Assembly (NCBI RefSeq): GCF_003233845.1
Contig: NZ_QKRB01000040.1
Span: 1 to 35,398, forward strand
Direction of reading: 5' to 3'
Origin: Paenibacillus sambharensis
Lineage (GTDB): Bacteria; Bacillota; Bacilli; Paenibacillales; Paenibacillaceae
Length of the DNA: 35,398 nucleotides
The first letter of the stretch is position 1, and every line of letters begins with the position of its first letter. The notes beneath the pieces were generated by a model. The model was not told the DNA's origin. It worked only from the letters and a program-made list of their open reading frames with translations, and ran no database searches. A program made the translations under genes and the position numbers. Positions 23,059 through 31,427 of this stretch are shown here, in pieces.

Positions 23059-24471
23059 GTGAGTTTACTGTCTAGAGAGAAAGGCCAGTCCTATCTGTTT
23101 GAACAGGTCTACGATATGCTTGTGCAGCGTATTGACCGGCGGGAATGGCGAGCGCATGAGAAGCTGCCGTCGATTCGGCAGCTGGCACTTGAAATGAAGG
23201 TTCACCGGTTAACAGTGTTCAAGGCCTTTCAGATGCTGAAACAGCAGAACAAAGTCTATGTGAAGGACAAGACAGGCTATTATGTCCAGTCAGGCATTGC
23301 ACCGTCAGAATTCGCGGATGAACCGCTTGTAAATGCTTATCCGAGACAAAATCTTCTGTCGGCCCTTCAATCGGCAGTCGTAGATTATCATTTGACCCAA
23401 GCGCTGATCGACCCCAGTCTGCTGCCGAACCAATACTTCTCGGCTTATGTGAAGAAGGTGTTCGACCTGTATCCGAAGGTGCTGTCTACCTATGCGCCGG
23501 TAGAAGGGGACAGTGAACTGCGGGAGTCGCTTGCCCGTTATTTTGCCCGGACCTGCGGTACATACGTGTCTTCCGAGCAGCTGTTGATCACCACAGGGGC
23601 ACAGCAGGCCATTCATCTGGTCGCGCAGTCCTTCCTTAAACCAAGAGACACTGTTATGCTCGAGCGTCCCAGCTACAGCGCGGCCATTGATACATTCCGG
23701 GGACAGGGCGCTCATATTGTAACCGTTGATATTACCGAGTCGGGCTATGATATGGACGCGGTTGAAGCGGCTATGCGAACTTACAAGCCAAGGCTGTTCT
23801 ATATTAATCCAACCTTTCACAACCCTACAGGCGCCGTGGTGCCTGCGAGTCAGCGCAAGAGACTGGTTGAGCTGGCTGATCGGTACCGCTGCCTGATTAT
23901 TGAGGATGATACGTATCCCGATATCTATTTCGGCAGCAAGCCGGTTCCCCCGGTCTACACGTTCGATACGGCGGAATCTGTCATCTATATCAGAAGCTTC
24001 TGCAAGTATGTCTCACCGGGTCTTCGGATCGCGGCGATGATCTGTCCGCCGGCGCTGATGAGCACTCTGGTGACGGCCAAGTCACTCGCGGATAATGGTT
24101 CGCCGCTGCTCAATCAGAAGATCTTCCTGCATTACTTTGAATCTGAACGGCTGCAGCAGCACTTCGACAAGCTGCGGATTGCCCTGCAGATCCGCAAGGA
24201 AGTGATGGAAGAGGAGCTGTCCCGGACAGACTGGCAGTGGGTTAGTCCCGGGGGCGGCCTGAACCTCTGGGTCCAGCTTCCTGCAGGCCAGGATGTCAGC
24301 CGGCTGCTTGCCGCTGCGCTTGAACGCTCGGTAGCTTTCGTCCCGGGAAGCTACTTCGATCCCGATAACCGGGCCTCCACACATATTCGGTTAAGCTACT
24401 CCTATCTCAATGAGTCCAGGCTGAGAGAAGGGATAAGGCGTCTGGTGGAGGCAGGGAATGGGAACAGCTAG
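23059..24471 (+). CDS. MocR-family regulator (GntR HTH fused to aminotransferase domain)
   Basis: The 470-aa protein has an N-terminal GntR winged helix (about residues 15-80; KLPSIRQLALEMKVHRLTVFKAFQMLKQQNKVYVKDKTGYYV) and a class I aminotransferase-like domain (about 110-465). FHNPTGAV is the PLP-site Asn/Pro motif, and Lys316 in SFCKYVSPGLRIA is the Schiff-base lysine. MocR proteins sense PLP or PLP-amino acid adducts and control vitamin B6, GABA, taurine or amino-compound genes. GTG 23059 is preferred over GTG 23026, with GGAGG (23046-23050) 8 bases ahead. It probably controls the divergent EamA transporter and itself. Confidence 0.92.
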   Translation: MSLLSREKGQSYLFEQVYDMLVQRIDRREWRAHEKLPSIRQLALEMKVHRLTVFKAFQMLKQQNKVYVKDKTGYYVQSGIAPSEFADEPLVNAYPRQNLLSALQSAVVDYHLTQALIDPSLLPNQYFSAYVKKVFDLYPKVLSTYAPVEGDSELRESLARYFARTCGTYVSSEQLLITTGAQQAIHLVAQSFLKPRDTVMLERPSYSAAIDTFRGQGAHIVTVDITESGYDMDAVEAAMRTYKPRLFYINPTFHNPTGAVVPASQRKRLVELADRYRCLIIEDDTYPDIYFGSKPVPPVYTFDTAESVIYIRSFCKYVSPGLRIAAMICPPALMSTLVTAKSLADNGSPLLNQKIFLHYFESERLQQHFDKLRIALQIRKEVMEEELSRTDWQWVSPGGGLNLWVQLPAGQDVSRLLAAALERSVAFVPGSYFDPDNRASTHIRLSYSYLNESRLREGIRRLVEAGNGNS

Positions 24472-24577
24472 GAGGAATTGGCCGGGCATAGCTGGAAGTG
24501 TAAAGGTGTACATATAGTTGATGCAACAACCGGAAGCGGCTCAGCTGCCGCTCCCGGATAACGGGAGGATGGCTGTA

Positions 24578-26665
24578 ATGACGAAGGAAATGACGCTATC
24601 TAAGGAAACCGCTTACAACATTCAAGTACCAGCAGCAGGTGCGGTTAAGCATGCTTGGGATATGATCGCGCGGGATCATGAGAACGTCTTTGGCAGCAAG
24701 CCGCTTCGCAAGGAGCCCGGTACCATTACAATCCGTTACGCGGCCTCTGATGAGGAATGTCCGGCATGGCCGGAAGCCTACAGCTTTCAATTTAGCGGGG
24801 AAGGGGATTCACGAAGACTCGAGATCATCGGCCGGGATGAGCTGGGCTTGATATACGGGATGCTTCATTACAGCCGGGCCTGTCTGGGAGTGGATCCGTT
24901 CTGGTTCTGGGCAGATCTGCCGCCCGCCAGGAGGGAGTCTGTGACCATTACCGCGGAATCGTTTCATTCTGCTAAACCCAAAGTCCGCTACAGGGGCTGG
25001 TTTGTTAATGATGAGGTATGCCTGATTGGATGGAAGGAAGAGTACCCGCCGACGCGGGAGGTGTGGCTGCCGGTCTTTGAAGCGCTGCTGCGGTGCGGAG
25101 GCAATATGGTGATCCCTGGAACTGATCTGCCGAAGCATGGCGTCCATCATGAGCTCGCAGCGGAGATGGGGCTCTGGATTACCCATCACCACGCAGAGCC
25201 GCTCGGGGCTGAGATGTTCCTGCGGGCTTATCCAGGAAAGCAGCCGAGCTACCTGCAGCATCCCGGGCTGTTCGAGAACCTGTGGCGGGAGGCAATTGAG
25301 AAGCAGCAGGAGAACAAGATCGTCTGGGTTCTGTCGTTCAGGGGTCAGGGGGACAAGCCCTTCTGGGAGGATGATCCTTCCTTCGATACACCCGAGAAGC
25401 GGGGAGCCATGATCGCCTCAGTCATCAAGCGCCAGTATGAGATGGTTAGAGAGACGGTGGCGGAACCGGTCTGCTGCATGGCCATGTATGGCGAGATTGC
25501 CGAATTATATAAAGCCGGGCATATTCAGGTTCCGGCGGGCATTATAAAAGTATGGGCGGACAACGGTTACGGGAAAATGGTATCACGCCGGCACGGAAGC
25601 CTGAACGAGCGGATACCAGCTCTTCCTTCAGCCGATGACAGCGGCAAACATGGCCTTTATTATCATGTGACCTTCCATGATCTTCAGGCTTCTAATCACC
25701 TGACCTTGTTCCCGTCATCGCCTGAACTGATCACGGGGGAATTGGCGGCGGCGTTTCAGGCGGGGGCAGATGAATATCTGCTATTGAACTGCGGCAATAT
25801 CCGTCAGCATCTCTATACACTGGATCTGGTCAGCCGCTGCTGGCAGGATGGTCCGCCGGCCGGACAGGATGAGGAGGGGCTGTCCCGGTTTGCCGGACGT
25901 TTGTTCACGAGGGAGCTGGAAGACATTACCTCGCTGTACCGCCGGTATTTTGCCAGCACGATTGCCTATGGTCCCCATCCGGATGACCGTGCCGGCGAGG
26001 AGTTCTACCATCATCCTGCGCGGCAGATCATCGGCCGGTGGATCAGCCGGGGCGGAGATGAGCCTGAACCGTCACTGGTGTGGGCGGCAGGAAGACAGCC
26101 GTTTCCCGCACAGGTAGCGTGGTTCGGAAGGAAGGCAGCGGATGCGCTGCCCAGCTGGGAGCAGCTCGCGGAAGACTGCCGTACCATAATGGGCAGGCTC
26201 CAGCAGGAGGAATCCCGGCGTCTGCATGACCACCTGCTCTTCCATATAGAGCTCCATGCCTCCGGCTGCCGGGGACTCGCAGCACTGAGCAGAGCTTATC
26301 AGGCTTGCTGGACGGGTCATTATCCGCTTGCTTTCGTACATGCTTCGCAGTCTATGCGGGATTATGCCGAAGGGCTGCACGTGCTGCAGACTGCCGAGCA
26401 TGGCAGGTGGCGCCACTTCTATAGGGCGGACTGGCTGACCAATATAGCTAACACTGTGGAGCATGCCGATACGCTGCGCCGGTATCTCCGGATGCACGGC
26501 GACAGCCCGGATATGTTCCTGTGGTACAAGGCGTATTTGATGCCTGAGACCGAGAAATATATTTATCTGGAGAACACTCACCGCAGGCCCCTCAGTGATG
26601 ATGAGCTGGCCCGGAGGCTCAGAGATTATTTTCTGGACAGTGGTGAACTTCAAGCCGGCTCTTAA
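24578..26665 (+). CDS. glycoside hydrolase family 115-like protein
   Basis: This 695-aa protein resembles GH115 enzymes (xylan alpha-1,2-glucuronidases): an N-terminal GH20b-like part (LEIIGRDELGLIYGMLHYSRACLGVDPFWFW), then KVRYRGWFVNDEVCL, GGNMVIPGTD, and the core block WADNGYGKM...GLYYHVTFHD. There is no signal peptide or membrane segment, so it acts inside the cell or on imported oligosaccharides. ATG 24578 is chosen, with GGGAGG (24563-24568) 9 bases ahead; the frame is open to 24518 but without a good ribosome binding site there. It stands alone, about 106 bp after the MocR gene, with no xylanase or sugar transporter next to it. Substrate uncertain. Confidence 0.75.
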   Translation: MTKEMTLSKETAYNIQVPAAGAVKHAWDMIARDHENVFGSKPLRKEPGTITIRYAASDEECPAWPEAYSFQFSGEGDSRRLEIIGRDELGLIYGMLHYSRACLGVDPFWFWADLPPARRESVTITAESFHSAKPKVRYRGWFVNDEVCLIGWKEEYPPTREVWLPVFEALLRCGGNMVIPGTDLPKHGVHHELAAEMGLWITHHHAEPLGAEMFLRAYPGKQPSYLQHPGLFENLWREAIEKQQENKIVWVLSFRGQGDKPFWEDDPSFDTPEKRGAMIASVIKRQYEMVRETVAEPVCCMAMYGEIAELYKAGHIQVPAGIIKVWADNGYGKMVSRRHGSLNERIPALPSADDSGKHGLYYHVTFHDLQASNHLTLFPSSPELITGELAAAFQAGADEYLLLNCGNIRQHLYTLDLVSRCWQDGPPAGQDEEGLSRFAGRLFTRELEDITSLYRRYFASTIAYGPHPDDRAGEEFYHHPARQIIGRWISRGGDEPEPSLVWAAGRQPFPAQVAWFGRKAADALPSWEQLAEDCRTIMGRLQQEESRRLHDHLLFHIELHASGCRGLAALSRAYQACWTGHYPLAFVHASQSMRDYAEGLHVLQTAEHGRWRHFYRADWLTNIANTVEHADTLRRYLRMHGDSPDMFLWYKAYLMPETEKYIYLENTHRRPLSDDELARRLRDYFLDSGELQAGS

Positions 26666-26751
26666 GCCGCGCTCGACTTTCCGGTAATCCCGTGTAATAA
26701 TGGATGTTTGACCCGCAGCTTGTACTTGTAAAATGTGGAGGCATAAAAGAA

Positions 26752-28713
26752 GTGGCGAGATATCCGTTTGACTATGAACCGAAACGGCCGTTCATTCAAC
26801 AGGCAGGCGAATGGATTGGGGATGTGTTCTACGATGTGCTGCCTGAAGCGGGCTTCGAGGTCCGCGACGAGCAGATTTATATGGCGTATCAGCTTGAACG
26901 AGCCTATATGGACAAGAAGACGATGTTTGCGGAGGCGGGCGTTGGTACCGGCAAGACACTGGTCTACCTTCTGTATGCGCTTCTCTATGCGAGGCATACA
27001 GGCAAGCCAGCTGTCATCGCCTGTGCGGATGAATCGCTGATCGAGCAGCTGGTGAAGCCGGAAGGCGATATTGCCAAGCTGAAGAAGCACCTGAATTTGG
27101 ACATTGATGTCCGGCTGGGCAAATCTCCTGACCAGTACCTGTGTTTGCGCAAGCTGGATGATGCCGGCACGGCTGCCCTGGAGGAGGATGGAATCCGCTT
27201 CCGGGAGATCTACGAAGAGCTGCCGGAATTTGTCCGCAAGCCCGCCCCCATGCAGTCTTTCCATGCTTATGGGGACCGCAAGCAGTACCCGGATTTAAAT
27301 GATGAACAGTGGAGCAGGGTCAGCTGGGATGTGTTTCAGGACTGTTTCGTGTGCGATAGAAGACACCGCTGCGGCCAAACGCTGTCCCGGGATTATTTCC
27401 GCAAGGCTGCCGAAATCATTGTCTGCTCGCATGATTACTATATGGAGCATGTCTGGACTTACGAGAGCCGTAAGCGCGAAGGACAGCTTGCGCTGCTTCC
27501 TGAGCACAGCTCTGTTGTCTTTGATGAGGGTCATCTGGTGGAAACGGCGGCGATGAAGGCGCTGAGCTACAAGCTGAAGCATGATGTGTTCGAGGGTATG
27601 ATCACCCGTCTGCTGGAGGGAGAGGTCCGGGAGACGCTCGCTGTTCTCATTGATGAGGTGATTGACCAGAGCTATCTGCTATTTGAGGTGCTGGCGGCTC
27701 AAAGTCGTCCGATCGCGGGATCAGACCGCAACCAGATCGACCTGAATCCGCGTCTGCTCCAGGAAGTGAAGCGGTTTAGAGGCTTGCTCGATGCAATAGA
27801 GGAGGAGCTTGTGTTCGAGGGCGAGATGTATACGCTGAATGAATACCAGCTGCGAATCGTTGAAGAGCATATTGAGATGATGCAGAAGGCTCTGGCACTG
27901 TTCGACAATCCGGACACGCTGATTTGCTGGAGCAGCGGCACGGGCAGCGGACTCACGCTGTCTATCATGCCGCGGACGGTTAAGGAGATGCTGCGGGAGA
28001 GGGTGTTCGCCTCCCGTATGCCGATCGTCTTCTCATCGGCTACCTTGTCGGTAGGCGGCTCCTTCTCGTTCATTGCGGATAGTCTCGGTGTTGAAGATTA
28101 CCTCTCCTTCTCGGTACCGTCGCCATATGATTATGTGGAGCATATGGAAGCGCTGGCCCCCGTGTGGAAGGAACAGGCTTCCTTCGATGAGAAGCTGGGG
28201 GCGGCGGCCCGTCTGCTGCGCCGGACAGAAGGAAGGGCACTGATCTTGTTCAGCAGCCGCGAGGAGCTGGGCAGGTTCAAGTCCGCTGTGAATGTTCATC
28301 CTGACTACAGCGGGCTGGAATTTCTCTTTGAAGGCGATGCGGAAATCAGCCACCTGATCTCCCGGTTCCAGCAGGAGGAGCAGACGGTACTGTGTGCGGT
28401 CAGTCTATGGGAAGGTCTCGATGTACCGGGCCCGTCGCTGTCGAATGTGATCGTATGGTCTCTGCCGTATCCGCCGCAGGACCCCGTCTTCATGGTGAAA
28501 CGGAAGGAAGCGGCCGCTCCGTTCGAGGAGGTGGACCTGCCTTATATGCTTCTGCGGCTGAGGCAGGGCATGGGCAGATTGATTAGATCCCGCAGCGATA
28601 AGGGGATTTTTGCGGTTCTCAGCAATGAACTGCATATAAGGCCTCAGGTAAGAGAGCATATCGATGCCGTGCTGCCGGAAGGCGTTTCATTCCGGGAGCC
28701 GGACTTATCATGA
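26752..28713 (+). CDS. DinG/XPD-family Fe-S ATP-dependent DNA helicase
   Basis: This 653-aa superfamily 2 helicase has Walker A EAGVGTGKT (Lys68), cysteines placed for a 4Fe-4S cluster (one in YLCLRK, three in DCFVCDRRHRCGQ), a DEAH box in the form DEGH (258-261), motif III-like VFSSATLS, and motif VI RQGMGRLIRS (604-613). DinG-type enzymes unwind DNA 5'-3' and resolve R-loops and other structures in repair. There is no exonuclease domain, unlike the longer Bacillus DinG. GTG 26752 is chosen because GGAGG lies 10 bases ahead; ATG 26704 is in frame but has no ribosome binding site. It is a single gene with a terminator after it. Confidence 0.88.
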   Translation: MARYPFDYEPKRPFIQQAGEWIGDVFYDVLPEAGFEVRDEQIYMAYQLERAYMDKKTMFAEAGVGTGKTLVYLLYALLYARHTGKPAVIACADESLIEQLVKPEGDIAKLKKHLNLDIDVRLGKSPDQYLCLRKLDDAGTAALEEDGIRFREIYEELPEFVRKPAPMQSFHAYGDRKQYPDLNDEQWSRVSWDVFQDCFVCDRRHRCGQTLSRDYFRKAAEIIVCSHDYYMEHVWTYESRKREGQLALLPEHSSVVFDEGHLVETAAMKALSYKLKHDVFEGMITRLLEGEVRETLAVLIDEVIDQSYLLFEVLAAQSRPIAGSDRNQIDLNPRLLQEVKRFRGLLDAIEEELVFEGEMYTLNEYQLRIVEEHIEMMQKALALFDNPDTLICWSSGTGSGLTLSIMPRTVKEMLRERVFASRMPIVFSSATLSVGGSFSFIADSLGVEDYLSFSVPSPYDYVEHMEALAPVWKEQASFDEKLGAAARLLRRTEGRALILFSSREELGRFKSAVNVHPDYSGLEFLFEGDAEISHLISRFQQEEQTVLCAVSLWEGLDVPGPSLSNVIVWSLPYPPQDPVFMVKRKEAAAPFEEVDLPYMLLRLRQGMGRLIRSRSDKGIFAVLSNELHIRPQVREHIDAVLPEGVSFREPDLS

Positions 28714-28719
28714 AACAGA

Positions 28720-28760
28720 AGGGTTTCCGCCAGACAAGTTTCGGCAGAACCCCTTTTTTT
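28720..28760 (+). terminator. intrinsic terminator after the helicase gene
   Basis: AGGGTTTCCGCC (28720-28731) pairs with GGCAGAACCCCT (28743-28754) with two mismatches, followed by a run of seven T. Confidence 0.8.
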
Positions 28761-28853
28761 ACGTCAGAACAATGTTTAGTTAAACAGAGATTTGGTTAAA
28801 GAGATGTGCTGGTTGTATTCGACCATAATTCATCTATGTTGGGAGTGCTCAAG

Positions 28854-30818
28854 TTGGAAATCGGGAGCGAAGAATTGTTTGGACACCAACCGCTGTTTGA
28901 ACATGTATTTAACAATGCTCCAATCGGAATAGCTATCATTTCCCTGGATTATGAATGGATCAGCGTGAATCCAGCTGTTTATCGGATATTCGGCTTAACA
29001 CCCGGCGAGCTGCATGCAGTTGCTCCCAAGGATTTCATTCATCCTGACGGAGATTATGAGGATAATTATCTGCAGCTGCTGCTGGATGGCGAAAGCCATG
29101 CATTTGAGATTGAGAAGAGGCACCGGAACAAGAAGGGGGAAGAGATATACGCTTCACTTCATGTATCGCTTGTGCAGGCTGAATCTCCCAGGAAGCCGCT
29201 TTATTTTATTCTGCAGGCCGTTGATGTGACGAAGAACAAGGCTGCCGAAAGACGCCTGCAGGAAAGTATTGAGCGCTATACCTCGCTGAAGAAGTATAAT
29301 CACGATATGATTATCTCTTTTGGCCTGGATGGCCGGATTATTAACGGCAACCGTATGGCTGAGCAGGTTACCGGTTATGAGATCCAGGAACTGATTGGCG
29401 GCAAAATTTCTATGCTGATCGGGATGGAAAATATGAACCGTATTCTATTCAATCCGCTGAATTATTCCATTGTCGAGAAGGAAATCAGCTTTGTCCGTAA
29501 TAAAGCAGGCCATGAGGTGGAGGTGTTATCCACGCTCGCCCCGATTATTATTCACAATGAGAATGTGGGCTTCTATCTCATCGCCAAGGATATGACGGAG
29601 CAGAAGAAGCTTATTATTGAGAAGGAAGCCGCCGAGAAAACAAACCGTGCCAAGAGTGATTTCCTTGCCATGATGAGCCATGAAATCCGTACTCCGATGA
29701 ATGGAGTAATCGGGATTACCGATCTGCTTCTGGACTCGGGCCTGAGCACAGAGCAGAAGGAATATGCCCAGCTCATCAAGCGCAGCGGCGAGACGCTGCT
29801 TAGCATTATTAATGATATCCTTGATTTCTCCAAAATTGAGTCGGGCAAGGAAGAGCTTGTCACCAGCCCGTTTAATATCAGGGAAGCTTTGTCGGACACG
29901 CTGCAGGTATTCATTCCGAAGGCACTGGACAAGAACCTGGAGATCCAGACATCGGTTGACTCAGAAGTTCCTGCTGTCGTCACGGGCGATATGTTGAAAA
30001 TCAGACAGGTTCTGATGAATCTGCTCAGCAATGCAGTCAAGTTTACACCGAGAGGTACGATATCTGTGTTGATTGAACGATTGTCCCAGGACAATGGGCA
30101 GCTTATTCTTGCCTTTTCGGTAAGGGACACGGGCGTGGGGATTCCGGAGGATAAGGTGAGCCACCTGTTCGAGCCGTTCTCGCAAATGAATTCCTTCATG
30201 TCACGAACGGTGGAAGGCACGGGACTCGGACTAGCCATCTGCAGGCGGCTGGTCCAGCTTATGGGCGGGGAAATCTGGTATGAGCCTTCGAAAGACGGGA
30301 CAGGAGCGGTATTCACGTTTACCCTGCCGTTCAGCTCTTCAAATACGCAACAAATGGCGGCGGTTGAGGCTAAGCTTGCAGAGGAACAGAGGGTTGTACC
30401 CGGATCTCTCCGGATTATGATTGCGGAAGACAACCATGTGAACCAGATCGTCTTGAGGAAGATGATCGAGCGGCTGGGCCATCAGGCCGATGTCTTCTGC
30501 AATGGACTGGAAGCTGTCGATGCCTACGAGCAGCATCCCTACGATATCATCTTCATGGACATCCAGATGCCGGGATTGGATGGGCTGGAGGCGGCCCAAA
30601 GAATTCGAATGGAGACGAAGTGGGAGCATAAACCATTTATCGTTGCCATAACCGCCCATGCGATGAAGGGTGACCGGGAAAAATATCTGGAGCTTGGCAT
30701 GGATGAATACATCAGCAAGCCGGTCAGCAAAGAAGCGGTTTCGAAGGTTTTTGACCAGTATGCAGACAGAGGGACACAAGCCAAGCAGCATATAAAGCTG
30801 AACGTTCAAGAATATTAA
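28854..30818 (+). CDS. PAS-PAS hybrid histidine kinase with receiver domain
   Basis: The roughly 654-aa soluble kinase has PAS 1 at about residues 10-130 (FEHVFNNAPIGIAIISLDYEWISVNPA), PAS 2 at about 140-265, HisKA with the phospho-acceptor His276 in MMSHEIRTPMNG, an HATPase domain with the N box NLLSNAVKF (389-397), DTGVGIPEDK and GTGLGLAIC, and a C-terminal receiver with Asp569 in FMDIQMPGLDG. No membrane segments are visible, so it senses a cytoplasmic signal. No Hpt domain and no partner response regulator lie nearby. The start is uncertain: TTG 28854 has GGGAG 8 bases ahead, while GTG 28806 and ATG 28836 are also in frame. Confidence 0.9.
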   Translation: MEIGSEELFGHQPLFEHVFNNAPIGIAIISLDYEWISVNPAVYRIFGLTPGELHAVAPKDFIHPDGDYEDNYLQLLLDGESHAFEIEKRHRNKKGEEIYASLHVSLVQAESPRKPLYFILQAVDVTKNKAAERRLQESIERYTSLKKYNHDMIISFGLDGRIINGNRMAEQVTGYEIQELIGGKISMLIGMENMNRILFNPLNYSIVEKEISFVRNKAGHEVEVLSTLAPIIIHNENVGFYLIAKDMTEQKKLIIEKEAAEKTNRAKSDFLAMMSHEIRTPMNGVIGITDLLLDSGLSTEQKEYAQLIKRSGETLLSIINDILDFSKIESGKEELVTSPFNIREALSDTLQVFIPKALDKNLEIQTSVDSEVPAVVTGDMLKIRQVLMNLLSNAVKFTPRGTISVLIERLSQDNGQLILAFSVRDTGVGIPEDKVSHLFEPFSQMNSFMSRTVEGTGLGLAICRRLVQLMGGEIWYEPSKDGTGAVFTFTLPFSSSNTQQMAAVEAKLAEEQRVVPGSLRIMIAEDNHVNQIVLRKMIERLGHQADVFCNGLEAVDAYEQHPYDIIFMDIQMPGLDGLEAAQRIRMETKWEHKPFIVAITAHAMKGDREKYLELGMDEYISKPVSKEAVSKVFDQYADRGTQAKQHIKLNVQEY

Positions 30819-30835
30819 GGGCGCTTAGGAACAGG

Positions 30836-30867
30836 AAGGCATTCGGAATTGTAGTTCCGGATGCCTT
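30836..30867 (+). terminator. hairpin after the hybrid kinase gene
   Basis: AAGGCATTCGGAA (30836-30848) pairs with TTCCGGATGCCTT (30855-30867) with one G-T pair. The T run is weak, so it may work poorly as a terminator. Confidence 0.55.
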
Positions 30868-31007
30868 ATCTGTGCTTGGTCCTGGCCGCGTAACAGAGTT
30901 TTTGCTGCAGGTGGACGGGATGTTCCTTTTTACACCTAATCCAGCATAGTGCTGCGGAGTATCTCATAGGCTGGAAACGACTAGAGATTCATGGTATATT
31001 CACAATG

Positions 31008-31031
31008 TTGACACAAATTTAAGCGCTTACA
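31008..31031 (+). promoter_or_regulatory. -35 box and CcpA cre site before the symporter pair
   Basis: A perfect TTGACA (31008-31013) is followed at 31018-31031 by TTTAAGCGCTTACA, which fits the cre consensus at 13 of 14 positions. No good -10 is seen at the expected place. A cre site just inside the promoter should bring catabolite control; DUF485-ActP acetate uptake genes are commonly regulated this way. Confidence 0.65.
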
Positions 31032-31106
31032 TAAGTGGGGAGGTGGATGTTGGAGTTCCCGGGTCGTCAGTAATTTCACATCGTTATATAAGGAGGAGTT
31101 CCGGCA

Positions 31107-31412
31107 ATGGCACGTGAGGATATGTCACTTAACGAAACCTCTGTATTCGTAACGGAAGAAGAAATGCGCCAGGTGGATCAGTCCTATAAGCAGCAGAGAA
31201 AGCTGAGCTTTTCCTTTGGGACGGTATTCTTCTTGGTGACCCTGATGATTCCTTTCCTCAGCGGTACGGCGGAATGGTGGTACGGTACACCTTTTCTGGC
31301 CGGACTGTCCCTTAATTTCTGGACAACAATTGTGCTGTTTCACCTGTTCTACTGGGTTCTCGCCTATCTGTTTGTGAGAAGAGCCAATCAGCTTGACGAA
31401 AAACTCAAGTAG
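31107..31412 (+). CDS. DUF485-domain small membrane protein
   Basis: The 101-aa protein has a hydrophilic N-terminus and two membrane segments at about residues 35-55 and 65-90 (FSFGTVFFLVTLMIPFLSG and FWTTIVLFHLFYWVLAYLFV). DUF485 proteins (YjcH in E. coli) are encoded directly before ActP-type symporters and may be accessory subunits. AAGGAGGAG lies 8 bases before the ATG. The stop codon is next to the AGGAGGTG site of the following symporter, so the two are translated together. Confidence 0.9.
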   Translation: MAREDMSLNETSVFVTEEEMRQVDQSYKQQRKLSFSFGTVFFLVTLMIPFLSGTAEWWYGTPFLAGLSLNFWTTIVLFHLFYWVLAYLFVRRANQLDEKLK

Positions 31413-31427
31413 GAGGTGTACCGAACC

